Positions 1 to 9,289 of a DNA stretch of 64,000 bases are shown here, piece after piece. The notes under the pieces are model-generated. The model did no database searches and had not been told where the DNA came from. It saw nothing but the letters and a program-made list of their open reading frames with translations. The stretch lies in NCBI RefSeq assembly GCF_001425175.1, contig NZ_LMDV01000012.1:153723-217722 (forward strand), written 5' to 3'. The DNA is from Nocardioides sp. Root1257 (GTDB lineage: Bacteria > Actinomycetota > Actinomycetes > Propionibacteriales > Nocardioidaceae). The position numbers were made by a program, and so were the translations under genes. Position 1 is the stretch's first letter. Every line of letters starts with the position of its first letter.

Positions 1-3000
1 TGCGCACGTAGTAGAAGGCGGCGCGCACCCGCTCGGGCTCCAGCCCGTGCAGCTCGGCCCAGGCGAGCCGGTAGATCGCCAGCTGGAGCGGGTCGGCGGT
101 GGCGGTGCGGTTGGTCTTCCAGTCGACGAGCAGGTATCCGTCCTCCCCGTCGGCGTACACGGCGTCGATCCGGCCGCGGACCACCTGGCCCGCGAGCACC
201 AGCGCGAACGGCGCCTCGACCTGGTGCGGGGTCCGGGTCGCGAACGGGCCGGTCTCGAAGGTCGCGATCAGGTCCTTGAGGTCCGCGTCGTCGTCGATGC
301 CGGCGTCCGCCCGGCCCGGCAGGTCGCCGTAGTCGAAGAGGTCCTGCTGCCCGAACCGCGCCTCGACCCAGGCGTGGAACCGGGTGCCGAACCTGGCGGC
401 CGAGGACGGCGGGCGCGGCATCGGCCTGGCCAGCTCGCGGGCGAACGTCTCGGGGTCGTCGTTGAGCCGGCCGAGCGCGGTGGCGGACAGGCTGCTCGGC
501 AGGGGCACGGCGACGTCGGTGCTGCGGTCGCGGCGCGCCTCGACGAGGAGCCGGTCGAGCTCGGCGTCCCACTCGGCGACCCGAGCGGCCTCGATCATGT
601 CGAGCCCGTGGTCGGGCTGCGCGGCATCGACCGCACGGACCCGTCCGGCGGCCTCGATCCGGAGCGCGGCCTCCCGGCCCACGCCGGTCGGCGGCCAGGG
701 CCGGGACGGGTCGACGGCGGCGTAGGGGTTGGGGTCGCCCTTCTGGGGCTTGTCGCGCCAGGCCTCGGTCGGCTCACCCCAGGCGAGCAGCTGGTCGCGC
801 ACGGTCTCCTGGTAGGACGACGGGCCGAACGGCGTGGCCCGCGGGCTCCAGAGGTACGACGTGACGGACAGGTGGTGGGCGGCGCGCGTGAACGCGACGT
901 AGCCGAGCCGCAGCTCCTCCTCGGCGTCGTGGGCGCGGGTGTCCTGGCGGTAGGTGTCGAGGGCGGCCTTGTCCCAGCCCTGCAGCTGCGGCAGGTCGGG
1001 GGCGTCGCCACGCAGGGGTGCCGGGAGGATCGAGGGCGACGAGGTCCACAGCGTCCGGGAGCGGTTGGACGGGAAGCGGGTCTCGCAGACGCCGACCAGG
1101 AAGACCGAGTCCCACTCGAGCCCCTTGGACCGGTGCACGGTCAGCAGCTTGACCGAGTCGGCCTCGGTCGGGGTGGCGACGTCGAGGCCGTTGCCCTGGT
1201 CGTCCTCGGCGGTCAGGTAGGCGAGCAGCGCGGGCAGCGTGACGTCGCCGTCGACGGCCTGGAAGTCGGCGACCGCCTTGACGAAGAGGTCGAGGTTGTC
1301 GCGGCGCGCGCCGGCCGCCGGACTCACCGCGGACGCGAGCTCGACGTCGGTGCCGCTGGTGTCGATGATCCGCCGGACGATGTCGAGCAGCGGCTCCCCG
1401 ACGTAGGTGCGCAACATCCGCAGCTCGGCCGACAGCAGCGCGAACCGCTCCAGGGCCTCGGCGGCGTACGGCGCGTCCCCGGGGTCGGCGAGCGCGTCGT
1501 CGAGCGACGGGATCTCGGCGGGGTCGATGCCGTCGGCGATCTCGAGGAGGTGGTCGGTGATGGACGCGGGCTCCGCACCGCGGCCCTGACGCCCGGCGAC
1601 CTCGAGGGCCCGCCGGCTGAGCAGGCGCAGGTCGCGCGGCCCGATCGCCCAGCGCGGCCCGGTCAGCAGGGTCAGCAGCGACGCGTTGGCCGTGACGTCG
1701 TGCAGCAGGTGGAGCGTCGCCACGATCTCGGCGACCTCGGGCAGCCGGAGCAGCCCGGAGAGCCCGACGATCTCCACCGGGATGCCGGCGGAGGTCAGGG
1801 CGTCGAAGACGTCCTCGGCGTGGGCGTTGTCGCGGGTGAGGACGCCGATCGCGGCCCATGACTCGTCATGAGCCGCCTGCACGGCTGCGACCAGGTGCTC
1901 GAGCTCGTCGGCGTGCGTCTCGAAGACGCCGAGCGTCACGGAGCCGACCTCCGCTCCGGGCTTGGCGACGAGAGGCTCGACCTGCCCGTACTTCTCGTAG
2001 AGCGGCGTCGCGAGCCGGTTGGCGACCTCGAGGATGCGCGCGTCGGAGCGGCGGTTGACGGTGAGCGGGTACGTCGGGACCGGGCCGCTCACCGCCGGGA
2101 AGGTGCCGGCGAAGTCGAGGATGTTGGAGACCGACGCGCCCCGCCAGCCGTAGATCGCCTGGTTGGGGTCGCCGACCGCGGTCACCGCGTGGCCCTCGCC
2201 GAAGAGCCGGGACAGCATCGTCGCCTGCGCGACCGAGGTGTCCTGGTACTCGTCGAGCAGCACGACCTTGAAGCGCGACCGCTCCAGCGCGCCGACGTCG
2301 GGCTGCTCGCTGGCGAGCCGGGCGCCCAGCTCGATCTGGTCGGAGAAGTCCATCAGCCCGAGGTCGCGCTTGAGCCGCCGGTAGGCCTCGACCAGGCCGA
2401 GCAGCTCGGTGCGCCGGTCGATCGCGGAGATCGCCTTCTCGACGGGCTCGCGGTAGGTGGTGCGCGCCTTGCCGGCGACCTCCTCGGCGAGCGCGCGCTC
2501 GAACCCAGCACGTGCGTCGGTGTCGAGCGCCCGGACGTTGTCAGGGGTGACGAGGTGCTCGCTCATCGCGCTGTCCAGGGCCAGCAGGTTCTGGATCGCC
2601 GTCGCCGGGTGGTCGGTCAGGTGGCGGACCTCGCCGGTGAAGCGGTCGACCGCTCGCGCCCCGAGCTGGTAGCGCGCGGCGTCGGTGATGACCCGGGTGT
2701 CGGGCTCGTGCCCGATCCGGAGGCCGTGGTCGGTGAGCAGGCCGGCGGCGTACGCGTTGTAGGTGAGCACCGTCGGCTCGAGGACGTCACCATCGTCGGT
2801 CTCCTCCAGCGCACCTGCCGTCGTCAGGGCGGTGCGGATCCGCTGCCGCAGCTCGCTGGCCGCCTTGGTGGTGAACGTCAGGCCGAGCACCTCGTCGGGG
2901 CGCACCTGGCCGGTGACGACGAGGTAGACGACCCGGGCCGCCATCAGCGTCGTCTTGCCCGAGCCGGCGCCGGCGATCACGACGGCAGGGCTGAGCGGCG

Positions 3001-3106
3001 CCGAGATGGCCGCCCACTGCTGGTCGCTGGGCGCGTAGTCGGTCCTCATCACCCGGGCGAGGTCCTCGGGTGACGCGATCTCGGTGATGCTCCGGGTGGC
3101 GGTCAC
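1..3106 (-). CDS. adnB: AdnB-type helicase-nuclease subunit, 3' end cut by window edge
   Basis: UvrD-like superfamily 1 helicase with a RecB-like nuclease, the AdnB subunit of the actinobacterial AdnAB complex that resects double-strand breaks. The frame stays open to the left edge, giving about 1,035 codons. The protein starts VTATRSITEI; Walker A AGAGSGKTT lies near residues 45-53, helicase motif LLDEYQDTS and GDPNQAIYGWRG follow, and the nuclease motif LLVDWKTN appears about 35 codons before the edge, so only a short C-terminus is missing. The GTG start is chosen because its GTGA overlaps the adnA stop by four bases, which implies translational coupling. M. tuberculosis has the same adnA-adnB order (Rv3202c-Rv3201c). 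Identification is firm from the paired architecture; the exact C-terminus is unseen. Confidence 0.93.
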   Translation of the reverse strand, partial: MTATRSITEIASPEDLARVMRTDYAPSDQQWAAISAPLSPAVVIAGAGSGKTTLMAARVVYLVVTGQVRPDEVLGLTFTTKAASELRQRIRTALTTAGALEETDDGDVLEPTVLTYNAYAAGLLTDHGLRIGHEPDTRVITDAARYQLGARAVDRFTGEVRHLTDHPATAIQNLLALDSAMSEHLVTPDNVRALDTDARAGFERALAEEVAGKARTTYREPVEKAISAIDRRTELLGLVEAYRRLKRDLGLMDFSDQIELGARLASEQPDVGALERSRFKVVLLDEYQDTSVAQATMLSRLFGEGHAVTAVGDPNQAIYGWRGASVSNILDFAGTFPAVSGPVPTYPLTVNRRSDARILEVANRLATPLYEKYGQVEPLVAKPGAEVGSVTLGVFETHADELEHLVAAVQAAHDESWAAIGVLTRDNAHAEDVFDALTSAGIPVEIVGLSGLLRLPEVAEIVATLHLLHDVTANASLLTLLTGPRWAIGPRDLRLLSRRALEVAGRQGRGAEPASITDHLLEIADGIDPAEIPSLDDALADPGDAPYAAEALERFALLSAELRMLRTYVGEPLLDIVRRIIDTSGTDVELASAVSPAAGARRDNLDLFVKAVADFQAVDGDVTLPALLAYLTAEDDQGNGLDVATPTEADSVKLLTVHRSKGLEWDSVFLVGVCETRFPSNRSRTLWTSSPSILPAPLRGDAPDLPQLQGWDKAALDTYRQDTRAHDAEEELRLGYVAFTRAAHHLSVTSYLWSPRATPFGPSSYQETVRDQLLAWGEPTEAWRDKPQKGDPNPYAAVDPSRPWPPTGVGREAALRIEAAGRVRAVDAAQPDHGLDMIEAARVAEWDAELDRLLVEARRDRSTDVAVPLPSSLSATALGRLNDDPETFARELARPMPRPPSSAARFGTRFHAWVEARFGQQDLFDYGDLPGRADAGIDDDADLKDLIATFETGPFATRTPHQVEAPFALVLAGQVVRGRIDAVYADGEDGYLLVDWKTNRTATADPLQLAIYRLAWAELHGLEPERVRAAFYYVR

Positions 3107-6100
3107 TGCGACGTCACCGACCCGGCGCCCTTGATCGGGCAGATGGGCACGAAGCTGCAGTCGCGACAGTGCTGGCCGGACACCGCGGGGAACTCCTCGG
3201 CCCGCAGCAGCGACGCGGTGTGCCGCAGGCGGTCGCGGAGCAGGCTGCGGTCGGGGCCGTCCTCGGGCTGCACGTCCTGGGCCTGCACGACGGCGGTGGT
3301 GCTGTCGTCGAGGATGCCGAGCTGGATCAGCTCCGCTCCACCGGCGTGCGCCTGCTCGCCGGCGCGGTCGTCGACGGCGCCGTGGTCGACGGCGTACTGG
3401 TACAGCCCGAGCTGGACGTGCGACTCGACCGCCTTGTTGCTCGGCTTGGTGCGGCCGGTCTTGAGGTCCACGACGACGACGTTGCCGTCGGCGTCGAGCT
3501 CGAGGCGGTCGGCGTAGCCGGTGAGCTGGACCTGCTCGCCGTTGTCCAGCTCGACCACGGTCGCGAACCTGGCCTCGGTCTCCAGCAGCCGGCGCGGGTT
3601 GTCGAGGTGCCACTGGAGGAAGCGGGCGAGCGCGGCGCGGACCCGGTCGTGCTCGCGGGCCTTCGACCACGGCGTCCGGAAGTCGAGGCGGTCCCAGACC
3701 GCGTCGACGTGCTCCATCAGGACCTCGACCGCCGGCTCGACCTCCCCGTCGGCGACCCGCTGGGCGAGCGCGTGCATCAGCTCGCCCAGGTTGGCCGACT
3801 GATGGGCGCGGGCGACGCCACCGGCCTCGCGCTCCAGGAACCACTGGGTCGGGCAGACCATCAGCGACTCCAGCACGCTCGCAGACACCGGCACGGGCTG
3901 GTCGGGGTCGCGGACCGGCTGCACCGAGCGGCTCGCGGCGCGGGTGCCCCACCACGTCGAGGGGTCGGCGCTCGGGACGAGGGCGCGCTGACCGACCGAC
4001 TCACCCGCGAGGCGAGCGAGTCGCCGGGCGGCCGCCTCGCGCAGCGCCTCGCTGGTGGCGGGGTCGGCGAGGGTACGGCGCAGCTCGCTGACCAGGCCGG
4101 CCATCGAGAGCGGACGCAGCGGGCGGCCGACCACCTTCTCGACGCTCACGCCGAGCTCGTCGAGGAAGCGCGAGGGCTGCTCCCCCTCGTCCTCGGCCGA
4201 CGCGACCGCGGTGACGACGAGGCGCTGTCGCGCGCGCGTGCAGGCGACGTAGAAGAGCCGGCGCTCCTCCATCAGCAGCTCGCGCGGCGAGACCGGCGGG
4301 ACGATGCCGTCCTCGCCGATCCGGTCGGCCTGGAGCAGGGTCGAGCGGCGCCGCAGGTCGGGCCACCCCTCCTGCTGGACGTGGGCGACGACGACCAGCC
4401 GCCACTCCAGGCCCTTGGCCCGGTGGGCGGTGAGCAGGCGTACGGCGGCGCCACGGGCGCCCCGGTCGGCCAGCGTGTCGGCGGGGATCTGCTGTTGGAC
4501 GAGGGTGGCGAGGAAGGCGCGGACCCCGACGTGGTCGCGCTGCTCCTCGGCTCGGGCCGCGACCTCGAAGAGCGCGCAGACCGAGTCGAGGTCGCGGTGC
4601 GCACGGCGCGCGGCCCCGCCACCGAGGTCGACGGAGCGCCGCAGGCGGGCCGGCCAGCCGGTGCGCGACCAGAGCGTCCAGAGGAGCTCCTCGGCGGACG
4701 CGCCGCCGGTCAGGTCGTCGCGGGCGTCGGCCAGCAGCTGGGCGAGCGCCCGCACGCGGGTCACCTCGGGGCCGTCGAGACCGTCGAGACCGTCGAGGCA
4801 GCCGGGCTCGACGACGGCGGCCCGGACCAGGTCGCGCGAGGTGCGCGGCACCCGCCCCTCGGCCTTGCTCTGCTCCTTCTCCCGGGCGCGGAGCAGCCGG
4901 GCGAGGCGGCGTACGTCGCCGGCGTCGAGACCGCCGAGCGGGCCGAGCAGGAGGGCCTCGGCGCGGGAGGGGTCGAGGTAGTCGACGTGGTCCAGGTCGG
5001 TGTTGTCGAGGTTGACGACGGCCCGCAGCCCGTCGATCAGCGGCAGCACGGCGGGGTCGCGGACCAGCGGCACCTCGTCGCTGGCGACCTCGACCGGGAC
5101 GCCTGCGGCGCCCAGGGCCCGGCGCAGCGGCGGGATCGAGGTGCGACCGGACCGGACCAGGACCGCCATGTCGTCCCAGGCGATGCCGTCCTCGAGGTGG
5201 GCGCGCCGCAGGAGGTCGGCGAGGTGCTCGGCCTCGGCGCGCTCGGTGTCGAAGGTGCGGACGACGACGCGGCCCTCCCCGAGCGGCCCCGCCTGCGCCT
5301 GGGGCGAGAGGAACGCCTCGCGCGCCTCGAGCGGGATCGAGCCGGGCAGCGCGAGCCGGTGCGCGACCCGCTGCGACGCGACCAGCAGCCGCGGCCCGAA
5401 GCGCCTCGTCGTACGCAGGGCCACCACGTCGGCCGGAGCCCCGTCGGCCTGCGGGAACTCGGTCGGGAAGTCGAGGATGCCGCGCACCTCGGCGCCGCGG
5501 AAGCCGTAGATCGACTGGTGCGGGTCGCCCACGACGGTGAGGTCACGGCCGTCGCCGGCGAGCGCGCGGAGCAGTGCCACCTGCCCGGGGTCGGTGTCCT
5601 GGTACTCGTCGACGAAGACGTGGCGGAGCCGGGCCCGCAGCTCGTCGCGGTGCGCCTCGGCCTCGATGGTCGCGCGGCGGATCAGGTCGGCGTAGTCGAT
5701 GGCGCCCTGGCTGTCGAGGCTGTCGAGGTACTGGTCGAGGAAGAGTCCCGCGGCGACGAACTCGGGGACGCCCTCGGCCTCGCCGAGCAGCCGCAGCTCC
5801 TCCCCGTCGAGGCCCTTCTCGCGCGCGCGGGACAGGACCGTGTGGACCTCGCGGGCGAAGCCACGGGTGCCGAGCGCGCGGGACAGCGAGTCGGGCCACC
5901 GGACCGACTCGGGGTGGTCGGTGAGCAGCTCGCGGAGCACGACGTCCTGCTCGGGCGCACTGAGCAGCCGCAGCGGCGCCTCGTAGAGCTCGGCCGGCGC
6001 GTACCGGCGGATCAGCGCGTAGGCGAAGGAGTGGAAGGTCGAGCTCAGCGTGGTGGACATGGTGCGGCCGAGGCGGGCGGTGACGCGGTCGCGCAGCTGC

Positions 6101-6339
6101 TCGGCGGCCTTGCGCGAGAAGGTCAGCGCCAGCACCTCGTCGGGGCGCGCGCCGCGGTGCTCGATCCGGTCGACGATCGCCTCGACCAGCGTCGTGGTCT
6201 TGCCGGTGCCCGGACCGGCGAGCACGAGCAGCGGCCCACCCGGGTGGTCGACGACGCGCTGCTGGTGCTCGTCGAGGGTGGGCACGTCGACCGCGACGTC
6301 CGGCCGCACGAGGCGGTAGGAGATCGCGGTGGTCGTCAT
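3103..6339 (-). CDS. adnA: AdnA-type helicase-nuclease subunit
   Basis: 1,078-residue partner of AdnB: N-terminal superfamily 1 motor and C-terminal RecB-family nuclease. Walker A AGPGTGKTT is at residues 41-49, motif II reads VFVDEYQDTD, and GDPHQSIYGFRG follows. The nuclease centre is VVVDLKTGRTKPS, flanked by cysteines (MVCPTQW upstream; CRDCSFVPICPIKG near the end) typical of the iron-sulfur staple in AddB/AdnA-type nucleases. The ATG giving MTTTAISYRL is preferred over a start 13 codons upstream, which would run into the 46-base gap shared with the divergent PfpI-family gene. A run encoding DGLDGLDGLDG near the middle reflects a short GTCGAGACC tandem repeat. In mycobacteria AdnB is the lead motor and AdnA has a regulatory motor. 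Confidence 0.93.
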   Translation of the reverse strand: MTTTAISYRLVRPDVAVDVPTLDEHQQRVVDHPGGPLLVLAGPGTGKTTTLVEAIVDRIEHRGARPDEVLALTFSRKAAEQLRDRVTARLGRTMSTTLSSTFHSFAYALIRRYAPAELYEAPLRLLSAPEQDVVLRELLTDHPESVRWPDSLSRALGTRGFAREVHTVLSRAREKGLDGEELRLLGEAEGVPEFVAAGLFLDQYLDSLDSQGAIDYADLIRRATIEAEAHRDELRARLRHVFVDEYQDTDPGQVALLRALAGDGRDLTVVGDPHQSIYGFRGAEVRGILDFPTEFPQADGAPADVVALRTTRRFGPRLLVASQRVAHRLALPGSIPLEAREAFLSPQAQAGPLGEGRVVVRTFDTERAEAEHLADLLRRAHLEDGIAWDDMAVLVRSGRTSIPPLRRALGAAGVPVEVASDEVPLVRDPAVLPLIDGLRAVVNLDNTDLDHVDYLDPSRAEALLLGPLGGLDAGDVRRLARLLRAREKEQSKAEGRVPRTSRDLVRAAVVEPGCLDGLDGLDGPEVTRVRALAQLLADARDDLTGGASAEELLWTLWSRTGWPARLRRSVDLGGGAARRAHRDLDSVCALFEVAARAEEQRDHVGVRAFLATLVQQQIPADTLADRGARGAAVRLLTAHRAKGLEWRLVVVAHVQQEGWPDLRRRSTLLQADRIGEDGIVPPVSPRELLMEERRLFYVACTRARQRLVVTAVASAEDEGEQPSRFLDELGVSVEKVVGRPLRPLSMAGLVSELRRTLADPATSEALREAAARRLARLAGESVGQRALVPSADPSTWWGTRAASRSVQPVRDPDQPVPVSASVLESLMVCPTQWFLEREAGGVARAHQSANLGELMHALAQRVADGEVEPAVEVLMEHVDAVWDRLDFRTPWSKAREHDRVRAALARFLQWHLDNPRRLLETEARFATVVELDNGEQVQLTGYADRLELDADGNVVVVDLKTGRTKPSNKAVESHVQLGLYQYAVDHGAVDDRAGEQAHAGGAELIQLGILDDSTTAVVQAQDVQPEDGPDRSLLRDRLRHTASLLRAEEFPAVSGQHCRDCSFVPICPIKGAGSVTSQ

Positions 6340-6385
6340 GTGGTTATTCGACCACCTGGCGCCGACAGCACCCGACAATGGGGCG

Positions 6386-6976
6386 GTGAGTCAGCGAACC
6401 GTTGCCATCCTCGCCTTCGACGACATGGAGGTGCTCGACTACGCCGGCCCCTACGAGGTCTTCAACGTGGCCGGGGAGCTCGGTGCGGGCGCACCGTTCT
6501 CCGTCTTCTCCGTCGGGCTGACCACTTCCCCGGCGGTGGGCCGCGGCGGGTTCACCGTGCAGCCGACGTACTCCCTGGACGACGCGCCGCCGGCCGACCT
6601 CCTGGTCGTCCCGGGCGGCGCCGGCACCCGTCCGCTGCTGCGGGACGAGCGACTCCTCGCCTGGCTGCGCGAGCGCGCCGGCGAGGTCGAGCTGCTGCTG
6701 TCGGTCTGCACCGGAGCGCTCCTGCTCGGGGCCGCCGGCCTGCTGGAGCACCGGTCGGCGACGACCCACCACGACGCGTTCGACGAGCTCGCGGCGCTCT
6801 CGCCGACGACGACGGTCGTGCGGGGGCAGCGCTTCGTGCGCTCGAGCGAGCGGGTCGTCACCTCGGCCGGCGTCTCGGCCGGCGTCGACGCGAGCCTGTA
6901 CGTCGTCCAGGAGCTCGCCGGCGCGGCCACGCGTGACGCGACGGTGACCGAGATGGAGTGGATGTGGCAATCGTGA
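6386..6976 (+). CDS. DJ-1/PfpI (isonitrile hydratase-like) protein
   Basis: 196-residue class I glutamine amidotransferase-like protein of the DJ-1/PfpI superfamily. The nucleophile-elbow cysteine is C108 in SVCTGALLLG, followed by GLLEHRSATTHH, the pattern seen in isonitrile hydratase and in the N-terminal sensing domains of GlxA-type regulators; no AraC helix-turn-helix is present, so this is a stand-alone enzyme or sensor. The GTG start gives VSQRTVAIL and sits six bases after GACAAT, a plausible -10 box for a leaderless transcript; upstream in-frame codons lack any ribosome site. It is divergent from adnA with only 46 bases between. Substrate unknown. Confidence 0.8.
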   Translation: MSQRTVAILAFDDMEVLDYAGPYEVFNVAGELGAGAPFSVFSVGLTTSPAVGRGGFTVQPTYSLDDAPPADLLVVPGGAGTRPLLRDERLLAWLRERAGEVELLLSVCTGALLLGAAGLLEHRSATTHHDAFDELAALSPTTTVVRGQRFVRSSERVVTSAGVSAGVDASLYVVQELAGAATRDATVTEMEWMWQS

Positions 6977-7038
6977 GCGACCCGGGTTGTCACCTCTCGC
7001 CGTAGGAGCGTCGTACGCCGCTGGGTAGCGTCGGGCCC

Positions 7039-8196
7039 ATGACCGACGGACCCCTCGCCGACCTGCTCGTCCTCGACCTGACCCGCGCCCTCGCCGGCCC
7101 GCACGCCGCGATGATGCTCGGCGACATGGGCGCGCGGGTGATCAAGGTCGAGTCGCCGACCGGCGACGACAGCCGCGGCTGGGGACCGCCGTTCGTGGGC
7201 GAGGACGACGAGCGCGAGTCGACGTACTTCATGTCGGCGAACCGCAACAAGGAGTCGCTGGTCCTCGACCTGAAGTCCGAGGCCGACCGCGACGTCCTCG
7301 CCCGGCTGGTCGAGCGCGCCGACGTGCTCATGGAGAACTTCCGGACCGGAGTGCTGGACCGCCTCGGCTTCCCGGTGTCGCGCCTGCACGAGCTGAACCC
7401 GCGGCTGATCGTCCTGTCGATCACCGGGTTCGGCCACGACGGGCCGGAGGCGACGCGGTCGGGCTACGACCAGATCGCGCAGGGCGAGGGCGGCCTGATG
7501 TCGATCACCGGGACCGAGCAGCCGACCAAGGTCGGCGTGCCGATCGCCGACCTGATCGCCGGGATGTACGGCGCGTACGGCGTGCTCGCCGCTCTGCACG
7601 AGCGGTCGCAGACCGGACTCGGCAGGGTCGTCCGCACGTCGCTGCTCGCCGGGATGGTCGGCGTGCACGCCTACCAGGGCACGCGGTGGACGGTGGGCGG
7701 CGAGGTGCCCGGTCTCGCGGGCGACCACCACCCGTCGATCTCGCCGTACGGCATGTTCGCGACGGGTACGGCGCCGGTGCAGATCGCCTGCGGCTCCGAG
7801 GGGCTGTGGCGCGCGCTGTGCGGCGCCTTCGGCTGGGACGCGGCGGAGGCGGAGTTCGCGACCAACGCGCTCCGGGTGGCCAACCGTGACACGCTCGTCG
7901 AGCGGATCGAGTCGCTCTTCGCCGACCAGCCGGCCGAGCACTGGCTGGCGATGCTCTCCGACGCCGGGGTGCCGTCCGGCAAGGTGCGGACGATGGACGA
8001 CGTCTACGGCTGGGACCAGGTGCTCTCGCAGGCCCTGCTGCTCTCCGTCGACCACGCGACGCAGGGTGAGCTCGAGCTGCCCGGCTCACCGATCCGCTTC
8101 GACGACAACGCGTTCTCCGGCGGCCGGTCCTCGCACGTCGCTCCTCCGACGCTCGGCCAGCACAACGAGTCGATCCGCGCGTGGCTGGAGTCGTGA
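7039..8196 (+). CDS. CaiB/BaiF class III CoA-transferase
   Basis: 385 residues, the usual size for the family that swaps CoA between carboxylic acids through an aspartyl-CoA intermediate. The N-terminus VLDLTRALAGPHAAMMLGDM and VIKVESPTGDDSR, then MSANRNKESLVLDLKS, are family hallmarks. By alignment with formyl-CoA transferase the catalytic aspartate is D171 in VGVPIADLIAGMYG. The start ATG lies seven bases after TAGCGT, suggesting leaderless transcription. A methyltransferase gene follows after seven bases and is probably co-transcribed. The organic acid partner cannot be told from sequence. Confidence 0.9.
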   Translation: MTDGPLADLLVLDLTRALAGPHAAMMLGDMGARVIKVESPTGDDSRGWGPPFVGEDDERESTYFMSANRNKESLVLDLKSEADRDVLARLVERADVLMENFRTGVLDRLGFPVSRLHELNPRLIVLSITGFGHDGPEATRSGYDQIAQGEGGLMSITGTEQPTKVGVPIADLIAGMYGAYGVLAALHERSQTGLGRVVRTSLLAGMVGVHAYQGTRWTVGGEVPGLAGDHHPSISPYGMFATGTAPVQIACGSEGLWRALCGAFGWDAAEAEFATNALRVANRDTLVERIESLFADQPAEHWLAMLSDAGVPSGKVRTMDDVYGWDQVLSQALLLSVDHATQGELELPGSPIRFDDNAFSGGRSSHVAPPTLGQHNESIRAWLES

Positions 8197-8203
8197 GCCC
8201 GGC

Positions 8204-8836
8204 ATGAGCCGGGACTGGCACGAGTGGCACCGCCGCTACGACGAGCCCGGGTCCGGGCTCTCCCGCCGGCTCGTGGTGGTGCGCGGCGCTCTGCAGGGCC
8301 TGCTCGAGGCCGCGACTGGGCCGGTGCGGCTGGTCAGCATCTGCGCGGGTGACGGCCGGGACACGATCCCGGTGCTCGACGCCTCGGACGCGATCGTGAC
8401 CGGCGTCCTCGTCGAGCTCGACCCCGAGCTCGCCGAACGCGCGCGGGCGTCTGCTCCCGCTGGGATCGAGGTCCGCACCGCCGACGCAGGCATCACGACG
8501 TCGTACGCCGACGTCTGCCCGGCCGACGTGTTCCTCGCGTGCGGGGTCTTCGGCAACGTCACCGATGCGGACATCGCCCGCACCGTCGCCGCCCTGCCCT
8601 CGCTGCTCACCGCCGGTGGGCAGGTCGTCTGGACCCGCGGCAACAACGTGCCGATGGACCCGACCTCGCACGACGGCGACCCTGCCGAGCTGGTGCGCGG
8701 GCTCTTCGCGCAGGCCGGCTTCGAGGAGGTCGCGTTCGTCGCGGATGACGATGCCGGCTTCCGGGTCGGCGTGCACCGCTGGCCCGGCCCGACGGGTACC
8801 CCCCGCGCCGGGGTGCGGATGTTCGACTTCGTCTGA
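8204..8836 (+). CDS. Class I SAM-dependent methyltransferase-like protein
   Basis: 210 residues starting MSRDWHEWHRRYD. The SAM-binding glycine motif is VSICAGDGRDTIPVL near residues 45-59, followed by an acidic end to strand 2 (GVLVELDPELAERAR) and a motif IV region DVFLACGVFGNV, consistent with a Rossmann-fold methyltransferase. The ATG is seven bases behind the CoA-transferase stop, so the two genes probably form one transcript. Transcription may end in the large inverted repeat that begins ten bases after the stop. Substrate unknown. Confidence 0.75.
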   Translation: MSRDWHEWHRRYDEPGSGLSRRLVVVRGALQGLLEAATGPVRLVSICAGDGRDTIPVLDASDAIVTGVLVELDPELAERARASAPAGIEVRTADAGITTSYADVCPADVFLACGVFGNVTDADIARTVAALPSLLTAGGQVVWTRGNNVPMDPTSHDGDPAELVRGLFAQAGFEEVAFVADDDAGFRVGVHRWPGPTGTPRAGVRMFDFV

Positions 8837-8846
8837 GGACGGCGCA

Positions 8847-8918
8847 TGTAACGCCGGGTTACTGCCTGTTCCCACCAGGTTGCAACGCCGTGGGAACAGC
8901 CGGTAACCCGGCGTTACA
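8847..8918. repeat. 72-bp interrupted perfect inverted repeat (nested dyads)
   Basis: Left arm TGTAACGCCGGGTTAC (8847-8862) pairs perfectly with GTAACCCGGCGTTACA (8903-8918); an inner arm CTGTTCCCAC (8866-8875) pairs perfectly with GTGGGAACAG (8890-8899). Only a 3-by-3 mismatch separates the stems, and the 14-base loop contains GTTGCAAC. Each outer arm is itself a dyad, GTAAC-N5-GTTAC. No T-run follows either side, so it is not a classical intrinsic terminator; a two-site operator for the downstream SnoaL-like gene or a structured RNA element are alternatives. Confidence 0.85.
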
Positions 8919-8961
8919 GCTGACCTGCCCGACTGTCGGTGGCCGGTGGCACCGTGGCTCC

Positions 8962-9285
8962 ATGGCCACCCCCACCGAGCGCATCGAGCGCTACTTCGTG
9001 CTCGCCGCCCAGCCCGACGTCGAGGCGTACGTCGCGCAGTTCGCACCCGAGGTCGTCGTGGAGGACGACGGCCGGACGCACGTCGGCGTCGACGCGGTCC
9101 GTGCCTGGCGGCGCAGCGTGCCGGGCGTGCGCTACGACGTGCGCCAGGTGGCCGACACCGATGCGGGGACGCACGTCGCGACCGTCGAGATCTCCGGCGA
9201 CTTCCCGGGCAGCCCGGTGCTGCTCGGCTTCGTGTTCGGGTTCGACGACGAGGAGCGGATCAGCCGGCTGGTGATCGCTCCCTGA
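8962..9285 (+). CDS. SnoaL-like / NTF2-fold small protein
   Basis: 107 residues beginning MATPTERIERYFVL. The pattern of an N-terminal helix, the acidic turn QFAPEVVVEDDGRTHVGVDAVRAW and alternating beta strands (THVATVEISGDFPGSP, LLGFVFGFDDEERISRLVI) is that of the cone-shaped SnoaL/nuclear-transport-factor-2 fold, often a small polyketide cyclase, isomerase or stress protein. The ATG was chosen over upstream in-frame GTG at 8890, which would translate half of the inverted repeat. It converges on the aldehyde dehydrogenase gene with a four-base gap. Function unassigned. Confidence 0.7.
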   Translation: MATPTERIERYFVLAAQPDVEAYVAQFAPEVVVEDDGRTHVGVDAVRAWRRSVPGVRYDVRQVADTDAGTHVATVEISGDFPGSPVLLGFVFGFDDEERISRLVIAP

Positions 9286-9289
9286 GGAA

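Noticed and set aside
47..1861. Long open frame antisense to adnB
   Set aside because: High-GC codon bias creates long shadows; adnB carries helicase and nuclease motifs on the other strand and this frame does not.
3169..6936. 1,255-codon open frame on the plus strand
   Set aside because: Antisense to adnA with low-complexity composition and no domain.
8847..8918. Intrinsic terminator
   Set aside because: No T-run follows, and the nested dyads look more like binding sites.
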